Source of the DNA: Sanguibacter gelidistatuariae
GTDB lineage: Bacteria > Actinomycetota > Actinomycetes > Actinomycetales > Cellulomonadaceae
Direction: 5' to 3'
Assembly (NCBI RefSeq): GCF_900096585.1
Contig: NZ_FMYH01000002.1
Coordinates: 1-64,000, forward strand
DNA length: 64,000 nt
Shown: piece after piece, positions 28,024-36,598 of the stretch
How positions within the stretch are numbered: the first letter of the stretch is position 1
How the letters are laid out: each line of letters starts with the position of its first letter
The notes under the pieces: model-generated
Databases searched by the model: none
Told to the model about the DNA's origin: nothing
Seen by the model: only the letters and a program-made list of their open reading frames with translations
Position numbers and translations under genes: made by a program

Positions 28024-28952
28024 TGACTACGAGACGAGCTTCGCGACGTGGGGACCTGAACGTGAACGTCCGGTGGGGCCCGGCGCTCGCCGACGGCATC
28101 GGCCAGATATTCTTCCAACCCGTCGTATGGACGGGGCTGGCCGTCCTGGCGGCCTTCGTCGTCGCGGACTGGAGGATGGCCGTCCTCGTCGTGATCGGGA
28201 CCGTGAGCTCGACCCTGACCGGCTACCTGCTCGGTGTCGCGCACAAGGACATCCAGGTCGGGCAGCAGGGTTTCTGCGGGGCGCTGATCGGCGCGGCCGT
28301 GTTCTCCGCGCTGGGCACCCAGTGGGTGGCCTACCCGATCACGATCGTCGCGGCCGCTCTCACGGCGCCCGTCTCGCTCCTGGTCATGTGGATCTTCGCC
28401 CACGAGCCGTTCAAGCCGCTCAACCTGCCGTCCACGACGGCACCGTTCTGCCTGCTTGCCGGGCTGATGTACACGACGACGTTCTCCCTGCACGTGGCGT
28501 CCACCTCGGACATCATGGACCAGTCCACGATCAGCGCGTTCGGCAAGTCGATTCTCACGAACGTCTCCGAGGTCGTCCTGCTCAACGACGTGTGGGCCGG
28601 GGCGCTCATCCTGCTCGGGCTGTTTCTCGCGTCCTGGAAGGTGGGGGTCGCCGCCGTCCTGGGAAGCGTCGTCGGTAGCCTCTGCGCACTCGCGCTGGGC
28701 GAGGACATCACCGGGGTCGGCAGCGGGCTCGAGGGCTACTCGGGTGTCCTGACGGCGATCGCGCTCGCGGTGGTGTTCCTCAAGGGGACGTGGGAGCCGT
28801 GGGTCATGGCGGTGATCGGGGCCGTGATGACGGCCCTGGTCACGGTGTGGATGCACCACGTCTCCGGGCCGGTCTACACGTGGCCGTACATCCTCACGAC
28901 GTGGGCGCTGCTCGCCGTCGCGCACGTGATCCCGCGCCTGCAGCGCGCATAG
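28023..28952 (+). CDS. Urea channel/transporter (UT family)
   Basis: A 309-residue membrane protein of the UT family (PF03253), with about ten helices in two related halves. The family signature appears as LNLPSTTAPFCLLAG, which carries the selectivity-filter Thr and Phe. The first half shows GQIFFQPVVWTGLAV and IQVGQQGFCGALIGAAVF. It should allow passive, selective entry of urea. ATG 28023 overlaps the nickel permease stop. Together the nine genes encode uptake of substrate and metal, enzyme and assembly. Confidence 0.93.
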   Translation: MTTRRASRRGDLNVNVRWGPALADGIGQIFFQPVVWTGLAVLAAFVVADWRMAVLVVIGTVSSTLTGYLLGVAHKDIQVGQQGFCGALIGAAVFSALGTQWVAYPITIVAAALTAPVSLLVMWIFAHEPFKPLNLPSTTAPFCLLAGLMYTTTFSLHVASTSDIMDQSTISAFGKSILTNVSEVVLLNDVWAGALILLGLFLASWKVGVAAVLGSVVGSLCALALGEDITGVGSGLEGYSGVLTAIALAVVFLKGTWEPWVMAVIGAVMTALVTVWMHHVSGPVYTWPYILTTWALLAVAHVIPRLQRA

Positions 28953-28976
28953 GCGACTCGGAGCGTAGCGGCCCGG

Positions 28977-29354
28977 CTAGACCTGGGAACCGAGCCACAG
29001 GCCTAGGCCGGCGACCGCGACGCACGCGAGGAGCATGCCGATGCCGGAGGCGATGGCGAAGCCGTACCGGTTCTGCTTGATGAGCTGCACGGTCTCGTAG
29101 CTCGCCGTGCTGAACGTCGTGTACCCGCCGAGGAACCCCGTCCCGATGATCGCGGACGCGTCGCTCGAGAGCAGGTGGGCCGTGGTGAGCCCGGTGATGA
29201 AGCCGAGCACGAGGGACCCGGAGACGTTGATGATCGTCGTGGCCCACGGGTAGGCGGTCTTGAGCCGCGACCGGATGAGCCCGTCGACGAGGTACCGGGC
29301 GCTGGCGCCGACGCCCCCCGCGAGGGCGAGGGCGAGGAAGATGAGCGGGGTCAT
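28977..29354 (-). CDS. crcB: Fluoride channel subunit (FluC/CrcB), copy 1
   Basis: A 125-residue protein with four membrane helices. It shows GGVGASARYLVDGLI, TIINVSGSLVLGFITGL and TGFLGGYTTFSTASYE, the conserved asparagine, TTFST and Gly-rich elements of fluoride channels. Its ATG overlaps the stop of the upstream crcB copy by four bases. Tandem divergent FluC genes in Gram-positive bacteria are thought to give heterodimeric antiparallel channels, and the tight coupling here supports that. Confidence 0.93.
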   Translation of the reverse strand: MTPLIFLALALAGGVGASARYLVDGLIRSRLKTAYPWATTIINVSGSLVLGFITGLTTAHLLSSDASAIIGTGFLGGYTTFSTASYETVQLIKQNRYGFAIASGIGMLLACVAVAGLGLWLGSQV

Positions 29355-29797
29355 CGGCGGGCCCCCTCAGGTGAGTTGCGCCGGGCGTTCGCGCGGGAGG
29401 CCACGGCGATCCCGGCGAAGGTCGCGCACGCGCCGATCAGGAGCGTGCCGAAGGCATACAGGGAACCGACGCCCCACCGGCCGTGGGACAGCAGGACCGC
29501 GGAGTCGGTCGCGAGCGAGCTGTACGTCGTGAAGCCCCCGCAGAAGCCGGTGCCGAGCAGGAGCTTGATACTCGCGGCTGTGGGGTTGCCCGGTCCGAGC
29601 CGGGTCACCGCCTCGTAGAGGTAGCCGAGCGCAAAGGCACCCAGGACGTTGACGATCGCGATCGCGACGGGGACCCCGGACGCGTCCGGGATGATCAGGG
29701 AGGTGCCCTCACGGGTAGCCGCGCCCACCGCACCGCCGAGCGCGACGAGCGCGAGCGGCAGCCAGCGGAGGTGGTTGGGTCGGCCCGCCACGGTCAC
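29351..29797 (-). CDS. crcB: Fluoride channel subunit (FluC/CrcB), copy 2
   Basis: A 148-residue four-helix protein with ALGGAVGAATREGTSLI, AIVNVLGAFALGYLYEAV and GTGFCGGFTTYSSLATDS. The pore signature reads TTYSS in place of TTFST. I chose GTG 29797 because it overlaps the universal stress protein stop as GTGA, giving coupled translation; an upstream GTG at 29812 would create an 19-base overlap. It is the middle gene of a usp-crcB-crcB operon. Confidence 0.9.
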   Translation of the reverse strand: MTVAGRPNHLRWLPLALVALGGAVGAATREGTSLIIPDASGVPVAIAIVNVLGAFALGYLYEAVTRLGPGNPTAASIKLLLGTGFCGGFTTYSSLATDSAVLLSHGRWGVGSLYAFGTLLIGACATFAGIAVASRANARRNSPEGARR

Positions 29798-30318
29798 GGA
29801 GCCTCGACCCACGGCAGCGGCGAGGTGACGCCGGGCGGGCGCGCGGGGATGACGACGACGGGGCGCTGCTGACGATGGGCCAGGTGCACCGCGACCGAGC
29901 GGTTGAAGAATTCCTGCACGCCTCCGCTGAACGACCGTTCGTGGGTCCCCACGACGATCATCGCCGCGTCGACCGTCGTGGCCAGGTGCCCGAGAGCGAC
30001 GGTGATGTCACCGGCCAGCAGCCGGGTACTCCACGTGACGTGGGTACCGGCAAGGATGTCGGCCAGCTCGGCCTCGAGGCCGGCGTCGAACTCATCCTCG
30101 CCGGGCTCGGAGAAGTCGGGGTCGATCGAGCGGGAGGTGACGCTGCCGTCGTCGGACTCCGAGGTGGTGAACCGGCCGGGGTTGACGTAGGCGCAGATGA
30201 GCTCGGCCCGGAAGGCGGCGGCGAACCGCGCGGCGTGCTGGACGATGTGCGGCGGCTGACCGGGGGATACGCCGACGACGACTGGCTGAAGAGGAGGCGG
30301 TGCCGGTGAGTCGACCAT
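29794..30318 (-). CDS. Universal stress protein (UspA family)
   Basis: A 174-residue cytoplasmic protein with the Usp fold: PVVVGVSPGQPPHIVQHAAR at the start and DAAMIVVGTHERSFSGGVQE followed by FNRSVAVHLAHRQQRPVVVI at the end. The latter approximates the ATP-binding G-x2-G-x9-G-S/T pattern, with RSVA in the last part. A central acidic insert (DFSEPGEDEFDAGLEAELAD) is longer than usual. It is the first gene of an operon with two fluoride channel subunits. Confidence 0.88.
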   Translation of the reverse strand: MVDSPAPPPLQPVVVGVSPGQPPHIVQHAARFAAAFRAELICAYVNPGRFTTSESDDGSVTSRSIDPDFSEPGEDEFDAGLEAELADILAGTHVTWSTRLLAGDITVALGHLATTVDAAMIVVGTHERSFSGGVQEFFNRSVAVHLAHRQQRPVVVIPARPPGVTSPLPWVEAP

Positions 30319-30445
30319 GTTGTGAGCGTATGCCCGGGTGAGAGGTGCAGCAAGGCATCGCCGAGCAGGTCAGTCGCGTGACGGCCCGGCTCCCAGGCGC
30401 CCCATTCGACGGGCGGCTCAAGGAGAAGTGCCTAACCTGGGGACT

Positions 30446-32152
30446 ATGAGTGCAGCGCAGCAGTCAGCGGTGAGTCGTCGGGTGTTCTGGCCCGCCGCTA
30501 TCGTCGTCGTGGTCTTCGTCGCCTTTGCGATGGCCTTCCCCCGGGCGGCTGAGACCACCTTCGCGAGCGTCCAGACATCGATCGTGGCGAACTTCAACTG
30601 GTACTACGTCCTCATTACCGCCTTCTTCGTGGTGTTTTGTCTGTGGATGGGGTTCAGCCGGTACGGGGACATCAAGCTCGGCAAGGACGATGACACCCCG
30701 GAGTTCTCCCTCGGGTCCTGGTTCTCCCTGCTCTTCGCAGCGGGGATGGGCATCGGGCTCGTCTTCTACGGTGTGAGCGAACCGCTCAGCCACCTCGCCC
30801 AGCCGCGGCCGGGGACGAGCGGGACCGAGGCCGAGATCGCGCAGGCCGCCATGGCGCAGACCTTCCTACACTGGGGCGTGCACCCCTGGTCGATCTACGT
30901 GATCATCGGGCTCGCGCTCGCCTACGCGATCCACCGCCGGGGGCGCCCGATCTCCATCCGGTGGGCCTTGGAGCCGCTCCTGGGGCGGCGGGTGCGGGGA
31001 CGGTGGGGCGACCTGATCGACGTCATCGCCCTCGTCGGGACGCTGTTCGGGGTGGCGACCTCCCTGGGGCTGGGCGTGCTGCAGATCAGCGCCGGCCTGG
31101 AGAAGGCTGGCTACCTCAAGGCCTCCGACCTCGTCAACGTGCTGCTCATCGTGGTGATCACCGCCGTCGTGCTGTTCTCGGTGCTCTCCGGGGTGGGGCG
31201 GGGCATGAAGTGGCTCTCCAACTTCAACCTGGTGCTCGCCGCGGCGTTGGTCGTGCTCGTCCTCGTCGTCGGCCCGACGCAGTTCCTGCTGCGCGATTTC
31301 GTGCAGTCCGTGGGGAGCTACCTCCAGGGGCTGGTCGGGATGTCCTTCGACGTGAGTGCGTTCCAGGGGGCGGCGGGGGAGGCGTGGCAGGCGTCCTGGA
31401 CGACGTTCTACTGGGGATGGTGGATCTCCTGGGCGCCGTTCGTCGGCATCTTCATCGCGCGAATCTCGCGCGGACGCACCGTGCGCCAGTTCGTCATCGG
31501 GGTGCTCCTGGTCCCCACGCTCATGACCTTCATATGGTTCTCGGTGATCGGCGGGATGGCGCTGTACTCCCAGCTCTTCGGCCAGGGCGGCCTGATCGCC
31601 GCGGACGGGACGGTCGACGTCGAAGGCGCGCTGTTCAGCCTCCTCGACCAGCTCCCCGGCGGTTCGGCCCTGACGGTCGGCGCGATCGTGCTCATCGCCA
31701 TCTTCTTCGTCACGTCCGCTGACTCCGGGTCGCTCGTCATGGGGATGATCGCGACCGGAGGGCAGGTCGAGCCGAAGCACTGGATCCGGGTCTTCTTCGC
31801 GTGCATCACGTCGCTGCTCGCGATCGCGCTCCTGCTGTCGGGCGGCCTCGAGGCGCTCAAGACCGCCGCGATCATCATCGCGCTGCCCTTCTCCGTCATC
31901 ATGCTGCTCATCTGCTGGTCGACGGCGATCGCCTTCGCCCGCGAGAACCGGGCCTACGAGCGGGCCCGGCGGGCGACGTTCCGCGACCACATCGGCGACT
32001 ACTACGGGCTCGAGGTGGAGGAACCCGTCGAGCGTCCGGTCGGGTCGCCCTTCGCGGTGCTCCTCGCCGCGCGACGACGGCGGGGCCGGCCGCGCGGGAC
32101 GGGGGCGGGTGCTGGGACGACACCGCCCGCGGACGGACCTGCAGGCTCCTGA
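30446..32152 (+). CDS. BCCT-family transporter (betaine/carnitine/choline type)
   Basis: A 568-residue protein with about 12 membrane helices. It carries the BCCT elements AAGMGIGLVFYGVSEPLSH in helix 3 and TFYWGWWISWAPFVGIFIAR with RGRTVRQF in the helix 8 region. GMGIG rather than GIG-S variants is common in sodium-coupled betaine or choline carriers. The C-terminus is Arg-rich and about 60 residues long, like the osmosensing tail of BetP, but short. The likely role is uptake of a quaternary ammonium compatible solute. ATG 30446 was chosen because family homology begins right after it. Confidence 0.92.
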   Translation: MSAAQQSAVSRRVFWPAAIVVVVFVAFAMAFPRAAETTFASVQTSIVANFNWYYVLITAFFVVFCLWMGFSRYGDIKLGKDDDTPEFSLGSWFSLLFAAGMGIGLVFYGVSEPLSHLAQPRPGTSGTEAEIAQAAMAQTFLHWGVHPWSIYVIIGLALAYAIHRRGRPISIRWALEPLLGRRVRGRWGDLIDVIALVGTLFGVATSLGLGVLQISAGLEKAGYLKASDLVNVLLIVVITAVVLFSVLSGVGRGMKWLSNFNLVLAAALVVLVLVVGPTQFLLRDFVQSVGSYLQGLVGMSFDVSAFQGAAGEAWQASWTTFYWGWWISWAPFVGIFIARISRGRTVRQFVIGVLLVPTLMTFIWFSVIGGMALYSQLFGQGGLIAADGTVDVEGALFSLLDQLPGGSALTVGAIVLIAIFFVTSADSGSLVMGMIATGGQVEPKHWIRVFFACITSLLAIALLLSGGLEALKTAAIIIALPFSVIMLLICWSTAIAFARENRAYERARRATFRDHIGDYYGLEVEEPVERPVGSPFAVLLAARRRRGRPRGTGAGAGTTPPADGPAGS

Positions 32153-32189
32153 CAGGCACGGGGAGGGGAACCGGCCCTAGGGTGGGCGG

Positions 32190-33044
32190 ATGGCCTCTCC
32201 CGCGACGCTGCTGGTGCGGTCGGCCCACCCCGGGCCGACCGCGGCGGTCACCGTGCTTGCCGTCGTCCTGGGGGTGGGTGTGGGCCTGCCCGCCGGCACG
32301 CTCGTGCTGCTCGCACTGGCCATCCTCGCCGGTCAGCTCTCGATCGGCTGGTCCAACGACTGGATCGACGCCGAGCGCGACACGGCGGTCGGGCGGACGG
32401 ACAAGCCCGTCGCCCAGGGCCTGCTCGACGCCGGCGCCGTGCGCACCGCGGCGCTCGCGGCCGCCGGAGCCACGGTTGTCCTGTCCTTCGCGCTCGGCCT
32501 CGCCGCCGGCGCGGTGCACGTGGTGCTCGTGGCCTCGGGGTGGTCCTACAACGCCGGGCTCAAGCGGACGCCGTTCTCGGTCGTGCCGTTCATGGTGAGC
32601 TTCGGCCTGCTGCCCGCCGTGGTCACGCTCGCCCTGCCCGACCCCGCACCGCCCGCCGCCTGGGCGGTTGTGGTGGGCGCGGTTCTGGGAATCGCCATCC
32701 ACTTCACCAACGTGCTCCCCGACCTGGCCGATGACGCCGCGACCGGGGTCGCCGGCCTGCCGCACCGGGTCGGTCGACGGGTGTCCGGGCTGGTCGCCTT
32801 CGGGGCGCTCGCGCTCGCGGCGGTCGTCGCGGGCGTCGGACCAGCCCTCGGGCAGGGCGGAATACCAGTGATCACGGTCGTCGGAGTGCTCGCGGCGGTG
32901 TCCATCGCGGTGTGGGGAGCGGTCCTCGTGCTCACCCGCCCGCCCGGGCGACTGCTCTTCCAGCTCATCATCGTCGCCTCGCTACTGCTGGCCACCCAGC
33001 TCGCGCTGAGCGGCACCCGACTCGTGGCAGAGTTGGGACCGTGA
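32190..33044 (+). CDS. UbiA-family prenyltransferase
   Basis: A 284-residue membrane enzyme with about eight helices. The first Asp-rich motif is SNDWIDAERDTAVGRTDKPV and the second LPDLADDAATGVAGLPHRVG, the two magnesium/diphosphate sites of UbiA enzymes that transfer isoprenoid groups. Acceptor unknown. The stop overlaps the following fusion gene (GTGA), so the two probably act together. It lies convergent to a type III polyketide synthase operon about 1.6 kb away, whose resorcinol-like product could be an acceptor; that link is inference. Confidence 0.88.
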   Translation: MASPATLLVRSAHPGPTAAVTVLAVVLGVGVGLPAGTLVLLALAILAGQLSIGWSNDWIDAERDTAVGRTDKPVAQGLLDAGAVRTAALAAAGATVVLSFALGLAAGAVHVVLVASGWSYNAGLKRTPFSVVPFMVSFGLLPAVVTLALPDPAPPAAWAVVVGAVLGIAIHFTNVLPDLADDAATGVAGLPHRVGRRVSGLVAFGALALAAVVAGVGPALGQGGIPVITVVGVLAAVSIAVWGAVLVLTRPPGRLLFQLIIVASLLLATQLALSGTRLVAELGP

Positions 33045-34612
33045 CCGCTGACCCCACCTTTGTCCTGTTCCCCGGCCGCCACCACCTCGTGACGACCTTC
33101 CAGGTCGACTACCTGACCCGGCTGCTCGCGGGCGAGGAGACCGACTCCGACGGGGCGCCCCTGACCTTCGCCCCCGGAGCCCAGGTGGTGTGGGCGCTCA
33201 CCTCGGCCACGCACAGCGGCACCCGGCGCAACCCCGTGCCCGCGCACCGCCGCGAGGCCCTCATCGAGCGGGTCGCGCTCGCAGCCGGTCTGCCCTCCCT
33301 CGTCGTCCCGGTCGCCGACGTTCCGCGCAGCGACGGGTTCGCGCACACCGTGGTCGCCGCGGTCGAGGCGAGCCTGGGCATCCGCCTCACCCCGGCCACG
33401 ACGGTCGTCGCGTGCTCGACGCCGACCGTCGCCGCGCTCTACGCCGCCGCCGGGTTCGCCCTGGCCCCGGTCGAGCTCGGCCAGGACCCGGAGCCCACCC
33501 GCCCCTGGGACGTTCTCGAGATGCTCGCGACCGACGACCCGCGGTGGCGCGACCTCGCCCACCCCCAGACGGTCGACTACGTCGACCGCTATGCACTGGC
33601 CGCGGCCATCCGACTGATCCACCACGACCCGACGGTCTCGGCCGAGGGGGACCTCACTCAGACCCGCGACTACGCCAGCTACTCTGCGGACTTCGACGGC
33701 GCCTCCGACCGCAAGTGGGAGCAGGTCGCTCCGTACGTCCAGCCCGGGCGGATCGTGGACCTGGGGTGCGCGGCCGGCGGGCTGCTCGAGCGTGCCGCCC
33801 GCGAGCCAGCCCTCGAGGAGTCGGACCTGTACGGGGTCGACGTCGCCCGGCACCTCGTGGCCGAGGCAGAGCACCGCAAGGCCCAAGGCGTCTTCGCGAA
33901 CCCGAACGTCTTCTTCGCCCAGCGGAACCTGCTGCGGGCCCCGGTGTTCCCGGACGCGAGCGTCAACACGACCCTGACGGTTGCGCTCACCCACGAGATC
34001 TCCAGCTACGGCGACGGCGTGGCCGACCTGAGGACCCTCGCCCGCAGGATCTTCGAGCACACGGTGCCGGGCGGGGTGTGGATCAACTCCGACGTGGTCG
34101 GACCTGATGGCGGCGACCGCCTGGTGCACCTGCACCTGGACCACGACCCGGAGGGCGACGGTACGAGCGAGGCGGACGTCGTCGACTACTCCGGGTGGCC
34201 ACGCGCGGACGTTGCCGCCCACTTCGCCGGGCTCTCGCCGGCCGGGCGGCTGCGCCAGTTCGCCCGCGACTTCCCGGCTCTGTCCGGTGGGTCCTGCGAC
34301 GCGCGATGGGTCTCGCCCGGGGTCGCCGAGCTCGACCTGCGCACGTCCATGGAGTTCCTCTACACCCGCGACTACACCGAGAACTATCTCTCCGAGTGCC
34401 ACGAGCGGTTCTGCGACCTGACCTACGCCGACTGGGCGGACCTGCTCACCCGCGCGGGCTTCGAGGTGGACCGCGACAGCCGCGCCTGGCGCAACGACTG
34501 GATGGTCGAGAACCGGGTGTCGATCGGCGCGCGGATCACCGACGCGCTGACCGGTGAGGCCGTGCCGTGGCCGTCCACGCACGTCTTGCTCGTGGCCCGG
34601 CGACCGGGCTGA
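33041..34612 (+). CDS. Nucleotidyltransferase-like/methyltransferase fusion protein
   Basis: A 523-residue protein with two parts. Residues 1-195 resemble NMN-type adenylyltransferases: FVLFPGRHHLVTTFQ near the N-terminus and WALTSATHSGTRRNPV followed by RREALIERVA, the pattern of the nucleotide-binding fold. Residues about 215-523 contain a class I SAM methyltransferase: ASYSADFDGASDRKWEQVAP, motif I RIVDLGCAAGGLLERAA, and a long C-terminal part with DYTENYLSECHERFCDLTYA. It starts at GTG 33041, overlapping the UbiA stop. I know no function for this fusion. The H-x-G-H signature of nucleotidyltransferases is altered (GRHHL), so activity of the first domain is uncertain. Confidence 0.7.
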   Translation: MTADPTFVLFPGRHHLVTTFQVDYLTRLLAGEETDSDGAPLTFAPGAQVVWALTSATHSGTRRNPVPAHRREALIERVALAAGLPSLVVPVADVPRSDGFAHTVVAAVEASLGIRLTPATTVVACSTPTVAALYAAAGFALAPVELGQDPEPTRPWDVLEMLATDDPRWRDLAHPQTVDYVDRYALAAAIRLIHHDPTVSAEGDLTQTRDYASYSADFDGASDRKWEQVAPYVQPGRIVDLGCAAGGLLERAAREPALEESDLYGVDVARHLVAEAEHRKAQGVFANPNVFFAQRNLLRAPVFPDASVNTTLTVALTHEISSYGDGVADLRTLARRIFEHTVPGGVWINSDVVGPDGGDRLVHLHLDHDPEGDGTSEADVVDYSGWPRADVAAHFAGLSPAGRLRQFARDFPALSGGSCDARWVSPGVAELDLRTSMEFLYTRDYTENYLSECHERFCDLTYADWADLLTRAGFEVDRDSRAWRNDWMVENRVSIGARITDALTGEAVPWPSTHVLLVARRPG

Positions 34613-34638
34613 GACCGGCGCTGCTCTGACGAGCGCGG

Positions 34639-35862
34639 CTACGACCAGCGCATCGCGTACGCGGCGGCGAGCCCGCGGCTGGCCGGGGAGTTGAGCGCCC
34701 CGGCCAGGGCCAGGTCCCGCAGCGCGAGCCGCAGGCCCCGGGCCGGTCGCCCGAGTGCCATGTTCAGCTCGGCCTGCCGCGCGGCGCGGCGTGCGCTCAG
34801 CGACCGGGCGTGGGCCGTGCGCGCCAGGGTGTGGAGCAGGGCGTCGTCGGGCATGGCAGTGCGCAGCGCCTCGGTGAGGACCGGGGCGAAGGCTGCGGCG
34901 TCCAGCCAGCCCAGGGTCATGCCCTGGCCGCCGATGGGGCTGATCTCGTGGGCTGCGTCTCCCACGAGCACCGCGCGGCCCGCGGCCATCTGCTCGGCGA
35001 GGCGCCGCTGGACCGTGAACGCGCTGATCATGGTGCACGTGGCCGCCTCGACCCGGGCGCCGGTGCGGTGAGCGATCACCTCGGCGAGGTGTTCCGGGCG
35101 CGGTGCGATGACCAGACCCGAGGTGCGCACGACGAAGCGGCGCCGGAGCCCGGGTAGCGGGAAGGACTCCACGACGCCGTCGGGCTCGAGGAAGACGACG
35201 GCGTCGTGGCCGGCGTCCGTCGTGTCGGCGAAGTCGCCCATGACGTAGGTGTCGGGGTACTGGCGCAGTGTGGCCGGGATGCCGAGGACCGACCGCACGG
35301 TGCTGCGGGCGCCGTCGGCTCCCACGACAAAATGCGCCGTCTCCTCCACGAGCCGAGCGGAGGGCACGGCGACGGCGCTCCCCGTCGCCGTGGACACGCT
35401 CGCATGCCCGACGGCGTGCAACGCGCTCCCGAGCCGCCCGCCACGGGCGCCCACGACCCGGAGGTCCCCGAGCTGGACCCCACGCACGAGGGTGCCGGGG
35501 GCGACCTCCCGGAGCCGCTCGGTGAGCAGCGCCTCGGTGACCGACTGCGGGAGGGTGGCGACAAAGGGATAGCGGGGGTCGGCGCGGGCGAAGGAGACCT
35601 CGCCGAGCAAGCGGCCGCGGCTGCGCGCCACCCCGCGTCGCACGAGCACGGCCGACTCGAGGAGGGAGGGTGTCAGCCCGGCGGCCTCGAGGGCGTGCAG
35701 CGCGGGGGCGTGGATGCCGATCGCCCGCGAGGAGCCGCCGGCCTCGGTGCGCCGCTCCCAGACCGCGACGTCGAGCCCGGACTGTGCGAGAAGCACCCCG
35801 AGATACAGACCGACCGGACCTCCGCCGACGACGAGGACATCACGCACGGCCGCCGGCCTCAT
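34639..35862 (-). CDS. FAD-dependent monooxygenase of the type III PKS operon
   Basis: A 407-residue PHBH-type flavoprotein hydroxylase. The FAD-binding Rossmann motif is VLVVGGGPVGLYLGVLLAQS at the N-terminus, the DG-type motif is FVVGADGARSTVRSVLG, and the second FAD motif is GRAVLVGDAAHEISPIGGQG. Family members hydroxylate aromatic rings. It is last in a PKS-methyltransferase-monooxygenase operon, the same trio as srsA-srsB-srsC of Streptomyces griseus, in which the flavoprotein converts alkylresorcinols to quinol/quinone forms. Start ATG 35862 overlaps the methyltransferase by 23 bases. Confidence 0.88.
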   Translation of the reverse strand: MRPAAVRDVLVVGGGPVGLYLGVLLAQSGLDVAVWERRTEAGGSSRAIGIHAPALHALEAAGLTPSLLESAVLVRRGVARSRGRLLGEVSFARADPRYPFVATLPQSVTEALLTERLREVAPGTLVRGVQLGDLRVVGARGGRLGSALHAVGHASVSTATGSAVAVPSARLVEETAHFVVGADGARSTVRSVLGIPATLRQYPDTYVMGDFADTTDAGHDAVVFLEPDGVVESFPLPGLRRRFVVRTSGLVIAPRPEHLAEVIAHRTGARVEAATCTMISAFTVQRRLAEQMAAGRAVLVGDAAHEISPIGGQGMTLGWLDAAAFAPVLTEALRTAMPDDALLHTLARTAHARSLSARRAARQAELNMALGRPARGLRLALRDLALAGALNSPASRGLAAAYAMRWS

Positions 35863-36598
35863 CCCTGGGGCGAGCAGCGGCACGGCGGACGAGCAGCAAC
35901 CGGTAGGGGCGCTGGCGGACGACGCGCCACCCCGGGGGGACCGCCGCGGCGAGCTCGCCGCGGCGGTAGCTGCGGCGGATGGAGAGCAGGCCGTCGTCGT
36001 GGATGAAGGACGCGTCCGGGCGCGACCGGCGCCACGGCAACGTGCCGACAAGGTATGCCCCGTAGGCCACCGGGCTGCGGGCGATGTCGTTGTGGACCAC
36101 GAGCCGACGCGACAGTGCCTCGCTGTCGGCGAGCATCGTGCGCAGCTCGGCCGGGTCGAGGTGGTGGAGCAGGTGGTTGGACGTGACGATGTCGAAGCGG
36201 GCGCCCGCACGGACCAGCTCGGAGCTGGTGGTCCGGGCGAACGTCAGCCCCGCGACCGGGGGCTCGGCGGCGGCGAAGGCCGCGGCGCGGGCGTCGGGGT
36301 CGATCGCGGTGATCTCCAGGAGCAGGCCCTCCCGCGCCGCCCAGCGCGCGAGGGCGCGCGGCACGTCGCCGCCGCCACAGCCGATGTCGAGGAGAGACGT
36401 GGGGGCGGTGGGGGACAGCAGCGGGCGCAGCCGGGACGTGTAGACCCGCCGCCACCGCGAGACGAGCCCGTTGATCACTCGGAAGTGGCGGTAGGTGCGT
36501 GCCAGCGCTGCCGGGTCGCAGTCCGGGTCGTCCATGAGCTCACGCGCACGGAGCTCGCGGTGGACCAGGAGGCGGTCTTCCCTGACCGAGGTCGTCAT
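35840..36598 (-). CDS. SAM-dependent methyltransferase of the type III PKS operon
   Basis: A 252-residue class I methyltransferase. Motif I reads TSLLDIGCGGGDVPRALARW, and later FDIVTSNHLLHHLDPAELRT gives the post-motif strand. It opens with a short helical cap (ELMDDPDCDPAALARTYRHF). In related phenolic-lipid operons the methyltransferase O-methylates the resorcinol made by the polyketide synthase. Its ATG overlaps the PKS stop (ATGA), and its 3' end overlaps the monooxygenase start. Confidence 0.87.
   Translation of the reverse strand: MTTSVREDRLLVHRELRARELMDDPDCDPAALARTYRHFRVINGLVSRWRRVYTSRLRPLLSPTAPTSLLDIGCGGGDVPRALARWAAREGLLLEITAIDPDARAAAFAAAEPPVAGLTFARTTSSELVRAGARFDIVTSNHLLHHLDPAELRTMLADSEALSRRLVVHNDIARSPVAYGAYLVGTLPWRRSRPDASFIHDDGLLSIRRSYRRGELAAAVPPGWRVVRQRPYRLLLVRRAAARPRDEAGGRA

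Noticed and set aside
29119-29811. Fluoride riboswitch in front of the crcB pair
   Set aside because: The two crcB genes overlap each other and the stress-protein gene, so there is no leader between them, and I saw no fluoride-aptamer-like fold upstream of the stress-protein start.
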